From contig OY997589.1 in assembly GCA_963921825.1 (NCBI GenBank), positions 51,640,546 through 51,704,545 of the forward strand: a DNA stretch of 64,000 nucleotides, read 5' to 3'. The DNA comes from Erodium maritimum. Lineage: Eukaryota; Streptophyta; Magnoliopsida; Geraniales; Geraniaceae. Under the pieces are notes generated by a model. The model did not search any database and was not told the origin of the DNA. It saw only the letters and a program-made list of their open reading frames with translations. A program made the position numbers and the translations under genes. Position 1 is the first letter of the stretch, and every line of letters starts with the position of its first letter. Below, piece after piece: positions 49,201-61,445 of this stretch.

Positions 49201-49600
49201 TAGACATCATTCTAACCCGGGGGAAAGATGATGCTGAACTAGTCGTCGAAGGATGAGTAGACGCTAGTTTTCCAAGACAAATCCAGATGACTTTAGAAGT
49301 CAATCAGGATATGTGTTTACGCTGAATGGCAGAGCTTTAGCTGGGAAAGCGTAAAGCAAGATACCATTGCCGAATCTACGACAGAGGCCAAGTACATGGA
49401 TGCTGCAGAGGCAGCTAAGGAGGCTATGTGGATTTGGAAATTCATGGCAGGGCTGGGTGTAATTAAAAACCCATCCAGTCCGGTGAATCCATTTTGCGAC
49501 AACACAAGGGCCATTGCGCAAGCTAAAAGCCTAGATCGCATAACAAATCCAAACATGTACTGCGGCGTATCCACCTCATCAGATAAATACTGAACTGAGG
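46215..49600 (+). pseudogene. decayed copia gag-pol polyprotein
   Basis: The gag start at 46,215 (MANSANINSLSLKTILDRV, LNGTNYLDWY) soon shifts frame, and most of gag is missing. The zinc knuckle at about 46,530-46,575 (CFYCQQPGHWNRDY) has lost its last cysteine, and the protease motif reads LDTM rather than DTG or DSG. Integrase is recognisable in 46,845-47,633 (LWYCHLGRINKKRL, CKVCLMGKM, TFTDDYSKYGYVY, LRLDRGGKYL) and ends in a stop. RT pieces follow in several frames (VDVKTAFLNGNL, KIYKLLKSIYGLKR), and the catalytic YVDD position reads IENDIPT. RNase H remnants lie at about 49,380-49,590. Multiple stops, shifts and lost catalytic residues mean this copy cannot supply its own enzymes. Confidence 0.9.
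46583..46720 (+). repeat. 48-bp triplication inside copia gag
   Basis: Three tandem copies (46,583-46,630; 46,631-46,678; 46,679 to about 46,720) encoding a 16-residue repeat with core DLKKGSGTAPSS, between the zinc knuckle and the protease remnant. The third copy has diverged. Confidence 0.85.
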
Positions 49601-49733
49601 TGAAGTGAAGATAACCGATATTGCAACAGATGATAACATAGCCAACTCGTTGACTAAGGCAGTGTCACTGCCTGAACATGTTAGACATGTAAAGTCGATG
49701 GGGACATATAGGAGTTTAGATTGGAACTAGGGC

Positions 49734-49743
49734 AAGTGGGAGA
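49734..49743 (+). promoter_or_regulatory. polypurine tract of the copia element
   Basis: aagtgggaga immediately before the 3' LTR start at 49,745, as expected for a copia plus-strand primer. Confidence 0.8.
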
Positions 49744-49744
49744 T

Positions 49745-51432
49745 TGTTAGTCTTAGTGCCCGTAGTTCAATCCTAAATGTCCAAATGTATATATCATCGT
49801 TAGCAATAAAATTAAAGCGGCTTTATATTACTTATGTGTTGGAGTAATATATCGATGTGTGCTCTGATCTATGCCCACCATGCGAATAGAACCATAGATC
49901 GAGATAGATCACACTCGATGGGTCCCTAGTCAACAAAGCTTCACTAGAAGCGACTAGTATGAAAGATGGCTCTTTATGGCTTACGTTCTGTTAGTCATTG
50001 GAATGGGATTTCGGAGTCTGATCATAGATATCATGTGGGACATGATATTGGACGACCCGCCCTGAATATGTGCCATAGATTAAGTCATGAACATATTCAG
50101 TGTCGTAGCTTGTCATGTATCCTTAGACCAAGGAGTCTTTGTGATCGCTATGTAGTCAACAACTGAGTTTGACCTGAGCCTAACGTTGTCCGTAACAGGG
50201 CTTCCATAACGGCCAGGATTGGCTTGGGGACGGGCTACATGAGTGACACGAAAGGCGGCTAAGGGATTTATCCCTCATACTGAGGTATGGGAAAGATATC
50301 GGTTCTCGGCCGCTTGATCGAGAGTGACTGGAAGAATAGCATGGCCATGCACATGATACTGGGTATCATATCTTCAGTCATCTCACATATCAAGGAACGG
50401 TGATTGAGAATAATAAGGATGACGGCTCTATGCCTTATCTCAATCAGGATATCGGAGATAAAAGGATAATGACAGGGACGACGGAAAGGTTAGAATCGAC
50501 AGGGTCGATTCGTTATGTAGTGTCAGGCAATACTAAAGTCTCGTTAGTTGCCACTTAAATAGGATCAAGTAAAATGGGATTTTACGTTGATCTATTGACA
50601 TGCATAAACCTAAGGGTCACACCGGAGGATGAAACTCATTGACACATTTATGGAGAATGGCCAAAAGGGAGTTGTCTCGGGACATGACCAAAACTGGGTT
50701 TTGGGTCATGTGCCCGTAAGTGAATAGGACTTTACGGATCGAGATAAGGCTTGGAGTCTTGGGATTGATCGCGTCGGATAATGTTGGACATTTCCGGTAT
50801 GGAAGGCATGGAGGCGATGAGCGAATCACGGGACCTCGTTGGAAATGGTCACGGGCCATGTTCCAAGAGGCCCATGAAAGGCCCATGCAACCAAGGCCCA
50901 TGGAACTAATTAATCAAGTCTTGATTAATTAGTACTAAGTAAGCAAGACAAGGATTAAGGTGTTGGTGATTCACCACCTAACACAATCTTGTCTTGCCAT
51001 ACTTTGTCCTATTTACACCTTACTTGACACCATACTTGTCCCATGCCTTTAGTTGGACAAGTATGGGTTTTGTTATGTTTAAGTCATCTTTTTTCAACAT
51101 AACAAAGACAAGACAAGAATAGGAAACACATTTTCTCTCCCTCTTCCATGGCCATTTCGGGTTTGGCTAGTTTCCTCCTCCATTTTTGTGTTCTTGAGTC
51201 CTCAAAGAGAAGAACTACGTGGCTTTGATTCCCATGTGGATACGTAGGCATCTTGGAGACTCAAGCCAATCATTCGTTAACCGGTGTTCTTGTTTTGGTA
51301 AGAACTAGTGCTGAATTTTTCTCTTGTTAATCCATTCTTTGTTAGTTGTTTCATGGTTCTAATTGTCTCTTGGTTTTCATTGATTTTCCGCTGCGAGTTG
51401 GTTCATCTCCAACCTTACCTCGAGACCCAACA
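49745..51432 (+). repeat. 3' LTR of the copia element
   Basis: 1,688 bp, the same length as the 5' LTR, with three substitutions against it. Followed directly by the right gcgtt duplication and the interrupted Ty3/gypsy pol frame. Confidence 0.95.
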
Positions 51433-54400
51433 GCGTTCCCACGTCGACTCAGCTCCGTGATGTTTCCACTGCACTCGGACCAAGCGGATAATCTTGCCTC
51501 CCCGCAGAATCTGCTGCCGTGTGTCCATGATCCGAATCGGCTGCTCCTCATAGGAGACATCATCAGCCACCTCGATATCAGTCCACTCGATGACGTGGGA
51601 TGGGTCTGCGTTGTACTGCCGCAACTGGGATACATGGAAGACGTTATGTACTCTCCCAAGCTGCGGTGGCAACGCCAGACGATAAGCCACGGCTCCCACT
51701 CTGTCTAAGATCTGGAACGGGGCTATGTACCTCGGAGCCAACTTTCCCCCGCTGCGCCTGAACCGCACCAGCCCCTTCCTCGGGCTCACCTTCAGGAACA
51801 CGTGATCCCCGACTGCAAACTCAACAGGTCGACGTCGCCTGTCTGCATAACTCTTCTGCCGGCTCTGCGCGGTCCTCAACCGATCGCGGATCAATGTGAC
51901 CTTCTCCGTCGTCTCTCTGACAAGATCTGGCCCCAGCAGACTCTTGTCCCCCACCTCTGCCCAGCATACTGGTGGCCGACACGGCCTACCATACAACGCT
52001 TCGAACGGTGCCATCCCGATACTGGCCTGGAAGCTGTTGTTGTAGGCGAACTCGGCCAATGACAGGTGGGTCTCCCAAGATCCCCTGAAATCCAGCACAC
52101 ATGCTCGCAGCATGTCCTCCAAGATCTGAATGGTACGCTCAGACTGACCGTCTGTCTGAGGATGATGTGCTGTGCTGAGTAGGATCTCTGTCCCTAGTGC
52201 CTTCTGCAGACTCGGCCAGAACCTGGACGTAAAGCGGGGATCCCTGTCAGACACTATCGACACCGGGACCCCGTGGAGGCGCACTATCTCCTGGATATAC
52301 AGACTGCTCAACTTGTCGACCGGGTCTGTCATCCTCATAGCCAGAAAGTGGGCCGACTTGGTCAACCGGTCGACTACCACCCAAACGGCGTCGTTTCCCT
52401 TGGGCGATCTCGGTAGTCCACACACGAAATCCATCGTAATGTGCTCCCACTTCCACTGAGCAAACGGTAGTGGCTGTAACAATCCCGCGGGACGCTGATG
52501 CTCTGCCTTCACCTGCTGACAGACAAGGCATCTCGACACAAACTCTGCGACTGCTCTCCTCATGCCGCGCCACCAGTAGTGCCTCCTGAGGTCACGGTAC
52601 ATCTTGGTGCCCCCCGGATGCACTGCGAGACGCGAATGGTGTGCCTCTCGTAACACGGCATCTCTACAGTTAACTGGTACGAACAGCCCCCCGCGGTACC
52701 GTAGTCCCCAATCAGTACTGTCCTGCCAGCCCACCACCTCGTCACCCCTGACGACTCTCTCGCGGATCTCTGATGCTTCGACGTCCTCCCTCTGCGCCTC
52801 CAACACTTGGGCAAGCAGTGAGGGCTGAGCCACTAGGGAGCACATGGCAACACCGCCAGTAACCTCCTCTAGCTCAAGCCCGAATGTGCTCAGCTCCCCC
52901 ATCATGTCCCACTCTCGGACAGATATGCTGGCGAGGCTCGGAGCCGACTTCCTACTCAAGGCGTCGGCGACAACGTTCGCCTTGCCTGGGTGGTAGTGTA
53001 GCTCGAAGTCGTACTCCTCGAGTAGTTCCATCCACCGTCGCTGACGCATGTTCAGGTCTCGCTGGGAAAATATGTACTTGAGGCTCTTGTGATCCGAGAA
53101 CACCTGAAACCCCTCGCCGTACAGATAATATCGCCAGCTCTTTAGCGCAAACACGACTGCTGCTAGCTCCAAGTCGTGGGTAGGATAGTTGCGCTCGTGT
53201 ATCTTCAACTGCCTGGAGCCATAAGCCACAACTCTGCCCGACTGCATCAGCACGCAACCCAGTCCCTCTCCGGATGCATCGCAGTAAACATCATAGCCAA
53301 ACCCTCGTTCGGGCACCACTAACACTGGAGCTGTAGTCAGTCGAGTCTTCAACTCCGCGAACGCATGCTCACAGTCATCTGTCCACACGAACCCAACACC
53401 CTTGCGCGTTAACAGAGTCATCGGTGCGGCTAGTCGTGCAAAATCCTGGACAAATCGCCTATAGTAGCCTGCCAATCCCAGAAAGCTGCGGATCTCGAAA
53501 ACACTCGTGGGCCGTGCCCACTTCGAGACCGCGTCGATCTTCGACGGATCGACCAGGATACCGTCACGGGATACGATGTGGCCGAGGAATCTCACCTCAG
53601 AGAGCCAGAACTCGCACTTCTCCCGGTTGGCATATAGCTGGTGCTCGCGCAGTAGGGTCAGAACAGCCCTCAGATGTGCCTCATGCGCCGCCTCGTTCTG
53701 CGAATATATTAGGATGTCGTCCACGAACACCACCACAAACTGATCCAGGTACGGCCGGAAGATGCTGTTCATCAGGTCCATGAACGCTGCTGGCGCGTTC
53801 GTCAGTCCGAATGGCATCACCAGGAACTCGTAATGCCCATAGCGTGTCCGGAATGCAGTCTTTGCGACGTCCCCCTCACGGACTCGCAACTGATAATAAC
53901 CGGATCGCAGATCGATCTTCGAGAAGTGAGTCGCCCCTCTCAACTGGTCAAACAAGTCATCGATCCTCGGCATCGGGTACCGGTTCTTCACCGTAACCCG
54001 GTTCAGCTTCCGGTAATCTATACACATCCGTAGCTCTCCACTCTTCTTCTTCTTCACGAAGAGTGCTGGTGCTCCCCACGGCGATGCACTCGGACGGATA
54101 AACCCCTTCTGCTGAAGCTCCTCCAGTTGACGCTTCAGCTCAGTCAACTCTGCCGGCGCAAACCTGTAAGGCGCCATCGATATCGCCGCCGTTCCCGGCA
54201 CTAGGTCAATCCCGAACTCCACCTCACGAATCGGTGGCAGCCCGCTCAACTCCTCAGGAAAGACCTCGGGGAACTCGCATACCACTCTCGGTAACTCTCG
54301 GCTCTGCACAGCCGGTACTTCCTCCTCTGCGGACAACGCCGACAGGAGGACCCCACTCTTACTCCCCAGCACGCACGTCACCTTCGTACCGCCCACTGTC

Positions 54401-56190
54401 ACTGTCACTCGTCGTCTGTAGCAATCGATGTTGGCTCGGTACCTCGACAACCAATCCATACCCAAAATCACATCAAAGGTAGTCATCCCCAACACGAGAA
54501 GATCACCAGGGCAAGGGCAGTCTGCGACTCTAATCTCGCAGGCACGACATACTCTAGTCAACGATGCACCACCCCCAACTGGGGTGTCCAGGCATAGGGG
54601 TGGACTCAACGGCTCTAAGCTCAACCCCAACCTCTCAGCACAACCCGACGAAATAAAAGAGTGCGATGCCCCGGTATCAAACAAGAACAAAGCCCATAAA
54701 TGATACAACAAACACGTACCCTGGATGGTCTCACGGTACGTGCTAGGTCCTGGGGCTCTGGAGTCGGTGACTGCATATACTCTCCCTTGCGAGGCCTGCT
54801 GCCTCTGACCCTGCGCACTGGCTGCTGGATACCCGTGACTCTGCTGCTGTCTCGGAATTGGTGCGCTCGTAGACGGCCGTGATGATCTCGGCTGCTGACC
54901 CTGTCGAGGGCGACCTCTGGGCGACTGTACTGTCCGCGACTGCTGCGGTCGCTGCACTGATGTCTCCCCTAACTGCTCTCGGCACCATGCCATAGTGTGA
55001 CCGGCCCGGCCGCATCGGTAACAGCTGATCTCGTCAGCCCTTGACCCCGAGCCCTGGCCTGTCCGGCTAGTAGCTGGTACTGCCGCGGTTCCTCCCCTCG
55101 TCGGACAGTCTCGCTGTAAGTGGTCTGGCTGCCCGCAGTGATAGCATGACGGCCTCCTCTCTGAGGCGACTGGCCCCACTGATGCCACTGACCCCTGCTG
55201 TCTCGATCCACTCTGATGAGGCGGTGGTCGGAAGGATCCCGCGGTCCTCTGCCTCCGCGAGTCTCGTGAGTCTGACGGCCCTGCCCAACTGATCGGCCGA
55301 GGTCGGACCTCACGGCTCCTGACTGCATCCCTGGCGCCCTGCTCTACTGTAGCTGCGGTGTCCACGAGGTCGGTATACTTCCGTATCCTCAAGGCGAGAA
55401 CCTGGTTCCGGATGCCCAGCCTCAGTCCGTCCTGGAACCGCAGGCAACGGTTCGTCTCGCTTGTCACCATCTCAGGCGCAAATCTGGCCAAGGCTGTGAA
55501 CCTGGCCTCGTACTCTCCTACCGTCATCCCCCCTTGCTCCAGGTCTAAGAACTGCCGATGTCGCTCCAGCCGAGCCGACTCGGGGAAGTACTGTGCCATG
55601 AATACCTCCTGGAATACGCTGTAGTCGTATCCGACCGTGTCCTTCACCCGCCCCCACCAGTGGTAGGCGCTGTCTCTCAGCTGATGGGCCGCGAAGGACA
55701 CTCACCAACGGCCATCCTCGACACCCGATGTGTCCAAGTCTCGTGTGACCTGCTCTATCCATCGCTCGGCCAGGTCGGGATTCGGCTCCCCGACAAAAAC
55801 AGGTATCCCGAGCTTCAGGAAATCTAGTAGCGCTCGGGAGGTAAGATCCTCTGTCTGCGCGGCCCTCACCGGGACTGCGGCTGCCTCTGGTGCTGGCGAA
55901 GCCGACTCTCGGCTGGCGATGATCGCCACCAAACTCTGAACGGTCCTGGTAAGCTCATCCAGGGCAGTCATCACTGGAGGGTCCGCGACTGGCGGAACAC
56001 TGGGAGTGCCTGCAGACGGCCCCGCATCACTCCTCCTGTCTTCTCCGACATGAGTACCCTGTGCCTCCGCATAGTCGGCGGGCTCGACGGTCGGCACCCT
56101 CCCTGGTGCCCCTACTGACCGTCCCCGTCGGCCTCGCGTGGGTGCCTGGCCCCGTGTTCTTGATGGTCGTCCCCGCTTACCGCGAGCCAT
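51433..56190 (-). pseudogene. Ty3/gypsy gag-pol polyprotein with one in-frame TGA, cut in the chromodomain
   Basis: One minus-strand frame starts at ATG 56,190-56,188 (MARGKRGRPSR). A TGA at 55,704-55,702 breaks gag just before [15 protein letters not shown]; the same frame then stays open for about 1,420 codons. Residues counted from 55,701: gag core 1-110; two CCHC knuckles at 186-199 ([14 protein letters not shown]) and 227-240 ([14 protein letters not shown]); protease FDTGAS at 341-346; RT 500-720 with FVDD at 659-662; RNase H from about 803; integrase with CLVC at 1058-1061 and DDE at D1091, D1152, E1188 (D-X35-E); GPF-type module about 1,300-1,345; chromodomain from about 1,384. The copia element interrupts the chromodomain. 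Its remaining codons lie on the far side, within 42,886-42,970. A single frame for gag and pol is usual for chromoviruses. Apart from the TGA and the insertion it looks intact. Confidence 0.93.
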
Positions 56191-56838
56191 AAACAATATC
56201 CTCTGCACGGATACACGCAAACGTTCAGTTTGCGAACTTAAATAAAAACGACAGTACAAAAGCACTAACGTCCACCCGCTTAAGCTTACACTAACGTGCT
56301 TATCACTAAAGCGCTACACCGCTCAAGCTAAACGTACTTTATATACTAGCATTAGTAAACGAGACCGCACCGACGTGCACCAAACAAGCGGCGGCAAACC
56401 AACCCGCACAACACGACGACCCCCGTTCACCGGGCCAATCAAAATCGAACCTTGCCCACCGGACCAACCAAAATCAAACTTACGCCCATAGGGCCAATCA
56501 AGTTCAAGACATGCCAACAGGGCCAACAATTTTAAAACCTTCACCCTTTCATTTTAAAACTTCGTTCCTTGACATCACGTAGTTACAACCCGGTTCAGGC
56601 GTCCCCGAACCACGTTGTACCGACTTGACATCAACACCGTCACGTTCGACTACAGGAGCGCTCCTGAGTCGACCCGCGACAGTTAAAAACAGTTCACACA
56701 ATCACACACAATCAGTATGCCAGCAACAAACTACTGTAACATACGCACAAACACAAACAAGGCTCAAGACATGACGGGTCTACACCGACTCGACTCTCCC
56801 CCCCTAAGTGACGAACAGTCCGAGGTTTGAAACCTCGA
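56191..56838 (-). other. Ty3/gypsy 5' leader between primer site and gag
   Basis: Non-coding leader in element sense; the short open stretch upstream of the gag ATG lacks conserved content. No separate gene is seen. Confidence 0.6.
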
Positions 56839-56850
56839 GCTCTGATACCA
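56839..56850 (-). promoter_or_regulatory. primer-binding site of the Ty3/gypsy element
   Basis: On the minus strand TGGTATCAGAGC follows the 5' LTR after three bases, complementary to the 3' end of initiator tRNA-Met. The neighbouring gaggtttgaaacctc (56,822-56,836) is itself an inverted repeat. Confidence 0.85.
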
Positions 56851-56853
56851 AGC

Positions 56854-59808
56854 TGTCACGCCCCGATTTCAGCGAACCGAACTCGGGACGCGAACTTTTA
56901 AAAACATGAACACTTGAAACCTGTTTTCAATAAAAGCTTTGACATTTCCATTTACTTCTCAAAATAATAGCATTTACAATACAAAAACGTCCCAACAAGT
57001 GGACAAGGTACAACATCCGTCACTAGACTCAACAAAAGTAAAGACCAGACTCCGCTCCAAGCTCCATGAACTTCAAGAGCTAACCTAGTCCGTCCGGTGA
57101 TCAGTACCTGTAGGAAAAGCAGCTAGGGGTGAGCGTTCGCTCACCTCCACGGATAACAGACTGACTATGGCATAATTAGCAGAAAAAGCCAGTAACACTA
57201 AAACCAAACCCAACACCGGGACTACAGTCCCCAACTCAAGTACCCAACTGACCCACAACCCGTCACCTTCCTCGACAGACTCGACACTCGATAAAAACAG
57301 TGTAGACCCAATACAACTATCGACGACCTCCTCAAGGACTCGAACGAAACGACACAACACCAAACAAGATCACAAAGGATCGCACACCAGCTGCTCAGTA
57401 ACCAATCTCAATCAGGTCAGGGTTCGACCTATCGCAATTCCTCGACACGAAGTCGGATCAGGCTGTCGACCTTTCAAACTCGCAATTCCTCGACACTAAG
57501 TCGGATCAGGCTGTCGACCTTTAAAACTCGCAATTCATCGACACTAAGTCGGATCAGGCTGTCGACCTTTAGAACTCGCAATTCATCGACACTAAGTCGG
57601 ATCAGGCTGTCGACCTTTAGAACTCGCAATTCATCGACACTAAGTCGGATCAGGCTGTCGACCTTTAGAACTCGCAATTCATCGACACTAAGTCGGATCA
57701 GGCTGTCGACCTTTAGAACTCACCACCCCAGGTAACCACAATCACAATCACAGGCAAGTTCAATCACACAGGCACTCATGGCCACTCAAGACACCTCAAC
57801 AGTCAAGACTCGGGTTCAACAACCCCACGGGCACTCACTGCCACTCAAGACACCAAATTAAATACACGGCTCTCATGGCCACCCCGACTCAACAATTAAA
57901 TACGGGCTCTCAAGGCCACCCAAACTCAACAATTAAATACGGGCTCTCAAGGCCACCCAAACTCAACAATTAAATAGAGGCTCTCAAGGCCACCCAAACT
58001 CAACAATTAAATAAAACGCACGACAACCTCCGGCATACTCGATGCCTCCAACGGTCCTAAAATCACTAGTTTCACAAACAACCTCCGGGCATGGTCATAT
58101 GCCTCCAGTAATTCAATTATCGCTAAGTTCTCTGTTCCTACGACACTACTAAGTGTCACATGCTTTTCTCTTGAACGCTACAATCCCGTATCATGCTTTT
58201 CTAATAATTAAATAAATCTACTCAACCCACGACACCCCGGTGTCACATGCAATTCTACTATTAACTTTCCCTAATCAGGGCCGAGATCCGGCTACTTTTC
58301 CCTACCTCGTATACAATCCCAAAAGCGCTCCAACAACACCCGAAGCACACTCAGTCACTCGCCGAGCTTCCCCTTGCCTCGGTCCGTAGCACGATCTAAA
58401 AGAACACAAATTTAAAGTACTTTTAAACTAGTACGAATAACCAAAAATTTACATACTTAACGCCCAAACGTAACCCCGACAATGTCGGTCACTCCCAAAC
58501 TTCCCAATTATTCGATAATGCCGATAAAGGACCCGTAAGGGCCAGATTCGCCCGACATGGCGAATCTGCCCGGTTTTGGTTAATTGCCTTCCGGGGCTCC
58601 AAAAGCCCCCATTTTCGTTTCTACGGTCTTAGAATATTTCAAGGAACCCAACGCACTTGACGGAATTGAATTCCGACTTCTAAGTCAATTAATTAACGTT
58701 TAAAGTTTCCCAAAACCCGTTAATTACAACTTCTCCAAATTAATTCCAAATTTCGATTCGATTAGGAAAAAGTGGTCCGGGGGACGTTTTAAACCACCCG
58801 AACATTAAAACCCGAGCAACCGAGCACGTGGGCCCCACCCAAGAGGCTTGGCCGAGACCCTAGGGTTTGAGGGAGGGGCTCGGCCACCAAGTGGTGGCTG
58901 CTGCCACCTCCGGCCAGCCACCACATGGCCGGCCGGCCACCACCCACGGTGGCCGGAGCTCCTCCCGAGCCTCCGGTCACCGGAAAACGTGAAATTAAAC
59001 CCCCAAACACCTCTAAAACGTCTCCAACACCTCCCCACACTCTACACAACCCTAAGCCTTAGTTTATAACCAAACCCTAGCTCTTGAAAATAATCAAAAC
59101 GAGAATCGGTTCGGGTATTACCGTAGAGGAGAACGAGGGGAACGGGATTGCTCTTTGCTTTGACTCGATCCAAGGGCTCGATCACAAACCCTAGCTCAAC
59201 CTCCCTTCTTCTCTCTTCTTCTCCTTCTCCTTCTCTCTCTAAAACCTCTCTTCTAATTTCTAATTTATTTAAACTAACAACAAAACTAACTTTCTCTCCC
59301 TTAATACCCCATACTCGGCCAACCCTCTCCAACCACACCTTTTCCCTCCAAAAAAATACACCACCATATACTTGACAAGTGTCAAGGTGGGTCCCATACC
59401 TTTTGGAAAATATCTAGTTGATATTTTCCAATCAGATTCGCGAAAAACGGACGTTTCAGGCCCCGAACGGGCACTTTTCCCAAAAAAAATTTAAACTGGA
59501 CGGGCTTCAAGGAAACGGCCCAACTAAGACCGCTACGACGACGGCTAAGCTTTTCGGGTCCAAAACGGTCCTCGAATGGACCAAAACGTCGCTCGGGTGA
59601 CTTTTCCAGCGAAAAATCAATCTTTCCCAAAATGACCAGGAAGTTGCCCTGAGTCCCCCGTAACTCATTTTAGTCGATAACGGGGTCAACTTAAGTCCGG
59701 CATGACCCTCGGGGTCAATTTAAGTTAAGTTAAGTGTCTGTCTTAAAATTTTTAAATTTTCCTGTTTTTCGCAGGTTTGACTGACGTTGACCAGAAGTGG
59801 TTATTACA
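56854..59808 (-). repeat. 5' LTR of the complete Ty3/gypsy element
   Basis: 2,955 bp at a constant offset of 16,939 from the other LTR, with about five substitutions. Contains the palindrome at 57,128-57,145 and the 48-bp minisatellite at 57,439-57,721. Confidence 0.95.
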
Positions 59809-60720
59809 CATATTGTAATATGTAAGAAACCAGGAGTAACAAAATGTTCTTTTTGTTCCTCAAGGGACTCCTATGGGCCTCTAGTTGTGTATAGGCATAC
59901 ATATGCCTATTAAAGTACCCCACCAACCGTGAAAAAACTCAATTCGAGACTATTTGGGCTTAAAACAAAATAGCCTCTCATCTAAACATACACTATAATA
60001 TTTAAGAAGTCAATAAGAGTAACAAATTGTTCTTTTTGTCCATTAAACGACTCATATGGGCTTCTAGTTGTGTATACAAATAGATATTCCTATTAAAGTA
60101 CCTCAACTACTGTGGGAACCCAATCCGAGACAATTTGGACTCCAAACAAGTTTTTCTCTCTTCTAGACATACTATAGTATTTAAGAAATAAATAGGAGTA
60201 ACAAATTGTTCTTTTTGTCCCTCAAAGGACTCATATGGGCCTCTAGTTGTTTATACACATAGATATGCCTATTAAAGTACCCCCACAAACCTTGGGAACC
60301 CAAAACCGAGACCGTTTGTGATTGAAAAAATATAGTCTTTCATCTAGACATATTGTAATATGTAAGAAACCAGAAGTAAAAAAATGTTCTTTTTGTTCCT
60401 CAAGGGATTCCTATGGGCCTCTAGTTGTGTATGGGCAAACATATGCCTATTAAATTACCCCACCAACCGTGGAAAAACTCAATTCGATACCATTTGGGCT
60501 TAAAACAAAATAGCCTCTCATATGAACATACACTATAATATTTAAGAAGTCAATAGGAGTAACAAATTGATCTTTTTGTCCCTCAAAGGACTCATATGGT
60601 CCTCTAGTTGTTTATACACGTAGATATGCCTATTAAAGTACTCCCACAAACCTTGGGAACCCAAATCCGAGTTTGTTTGTGATTGAAACAATATAGTCTT
60701 TCATCTAGACATATTGTAAT
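59809..60720 (+). repeat. satellite array, block 5 (about 5 monomers)
   Basis: Continues the B monomer interrupted at 39,914, same orientation, and ends inside the dyad of another B monomer (start 60,561) where solo LTR 5 inserted. Confidence 0.96.
60716..60720. repeat. 5-bp target-site duplication of solo LTR 5
   Basis: gtaat here and at 63,806-63,810. Confidence 0.95.
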
Positions 60721-61255
60721 TGTCACGCCCCAATTTCAGCGAACCGAACTTGGGACGCGAACATTTAAAAGATACAATTCTTTAAACCTGTTTTCTTTAA
60801 GTCACTTTAAAATACTAGTTTAGTTCAACAAATAATGTCATTTACATCTCAAATAAATTAGTCCCACACTTGGACAAAAAGGGTAGGTACACGTCACTAG
60901 ACTCAAGACTCCCAGAACCCGCTTCAAGCTCTTCAAGCTTCAGAAGCTCACCTAATCCAGCCTGCGAACGGTACCTGTAGGAAAAGCAGCTAGGGGTGAG
61001 CGCTCGCTCACCACCACGGATAACAGACTGACTACGGCATAATTAGCAGACAATGCCGGTAACACCACAACGACTCAAAAGAAACACAAGACCAGTACTT
61101 TCCTCAACCGACATAACACTCGGACATGTTATGTAGACCCCACACTACGATCGACGACCTCCTCCAAGACACGACTGACCACACAATACCAAAGAAGATC
61201 ACAAAGGATCGCAAACCAGCTGCTCAGTAACCAATCTCTGTATCCTGCCCTTTCC

Positions 61256-61445
61256 GATCCCAGTCGGTACAGGCGGTCGACCTGTCGCGCAACTTCCCCC
61301 GATCCCAGTCGGGAGGCTAACCCACAACCTCTCCGCTTCACCCGATCCCAGTCGGGTGGTAAGCCACACCCGCGCGTCCTTCCCCCGATCCCAGTCGGGA
61401 GCTAGCCCACAACCCCTCCGCTTCTCCCGATCCCAGTCGGGAGGC
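61256..61445. repeat. ~43-bp minisatellite in solo LTR 5 (about 4 copies)
   Basis: Same unit family as 35,079-35,360 in solo LTR 4, fewer copies. Confidence 0.85.

Larger units (their letters stand above)
42971..51432 (+). mobile_element. Ty1/copia LTR retrotransposon nested in the Ty3/gypsy chromodomain
   Basis: 8,462 bp with two 1,688-bp LTRs (TGTTAGTCTTAG ... CGAGACCCAACA), TSD gcgtt, a tRNA-Met-type primer site, a ~1.55-kb leader, a decayed gag-pol and a polypurine tract. Integrase before RT defines copia. LTR and total length, and pol wording as I recall it, suggest the Angela/Tork group, but the clade is not certain. The LTRs differ at only three sites (near 43,874/50,648, 44,478/51,252 and 44,548/51,322), whereas gag-pol has many lesions. 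It lies opposite to its host element and interrupts its pol frame at 51,432/51,433. Confidence 0.94.
39915..59808 (-). mobile_element. complete Ty3/gypsy chromovirus-type LTR retrotransposon (Tekay/Del-like), host to a nested copia element
   Basis: Two 2,955-bp LTRs bound the element, which is 11.4 kb once the nested copia element is subtracted. Minus-strand order: 5' LTR (59,808-56,854), primer-binding site, ~0.65-kb leader, gag-pol in one frame, polypurine tract, 3' LTR (42,869-39,915). Integrase downstream of RT/RNase H defines Ty3/gypsy. A GPF-type module plus chromodomain after integrase defines a chromovirus, and long LTRs fit the Tekay/Del clade (clade call from memory). The LTR pair differs at about 5 positions (0.17%), so the insertion is recent. 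It inserted into the satellite with TSD catat. Confidence 0.94.

Noticed and set aside
51351-56265. Many plus-strand and alternate minus-strand frames opposite gag-pol
   Set aside because: Shadows of the long GC-rich gag-pol frame.
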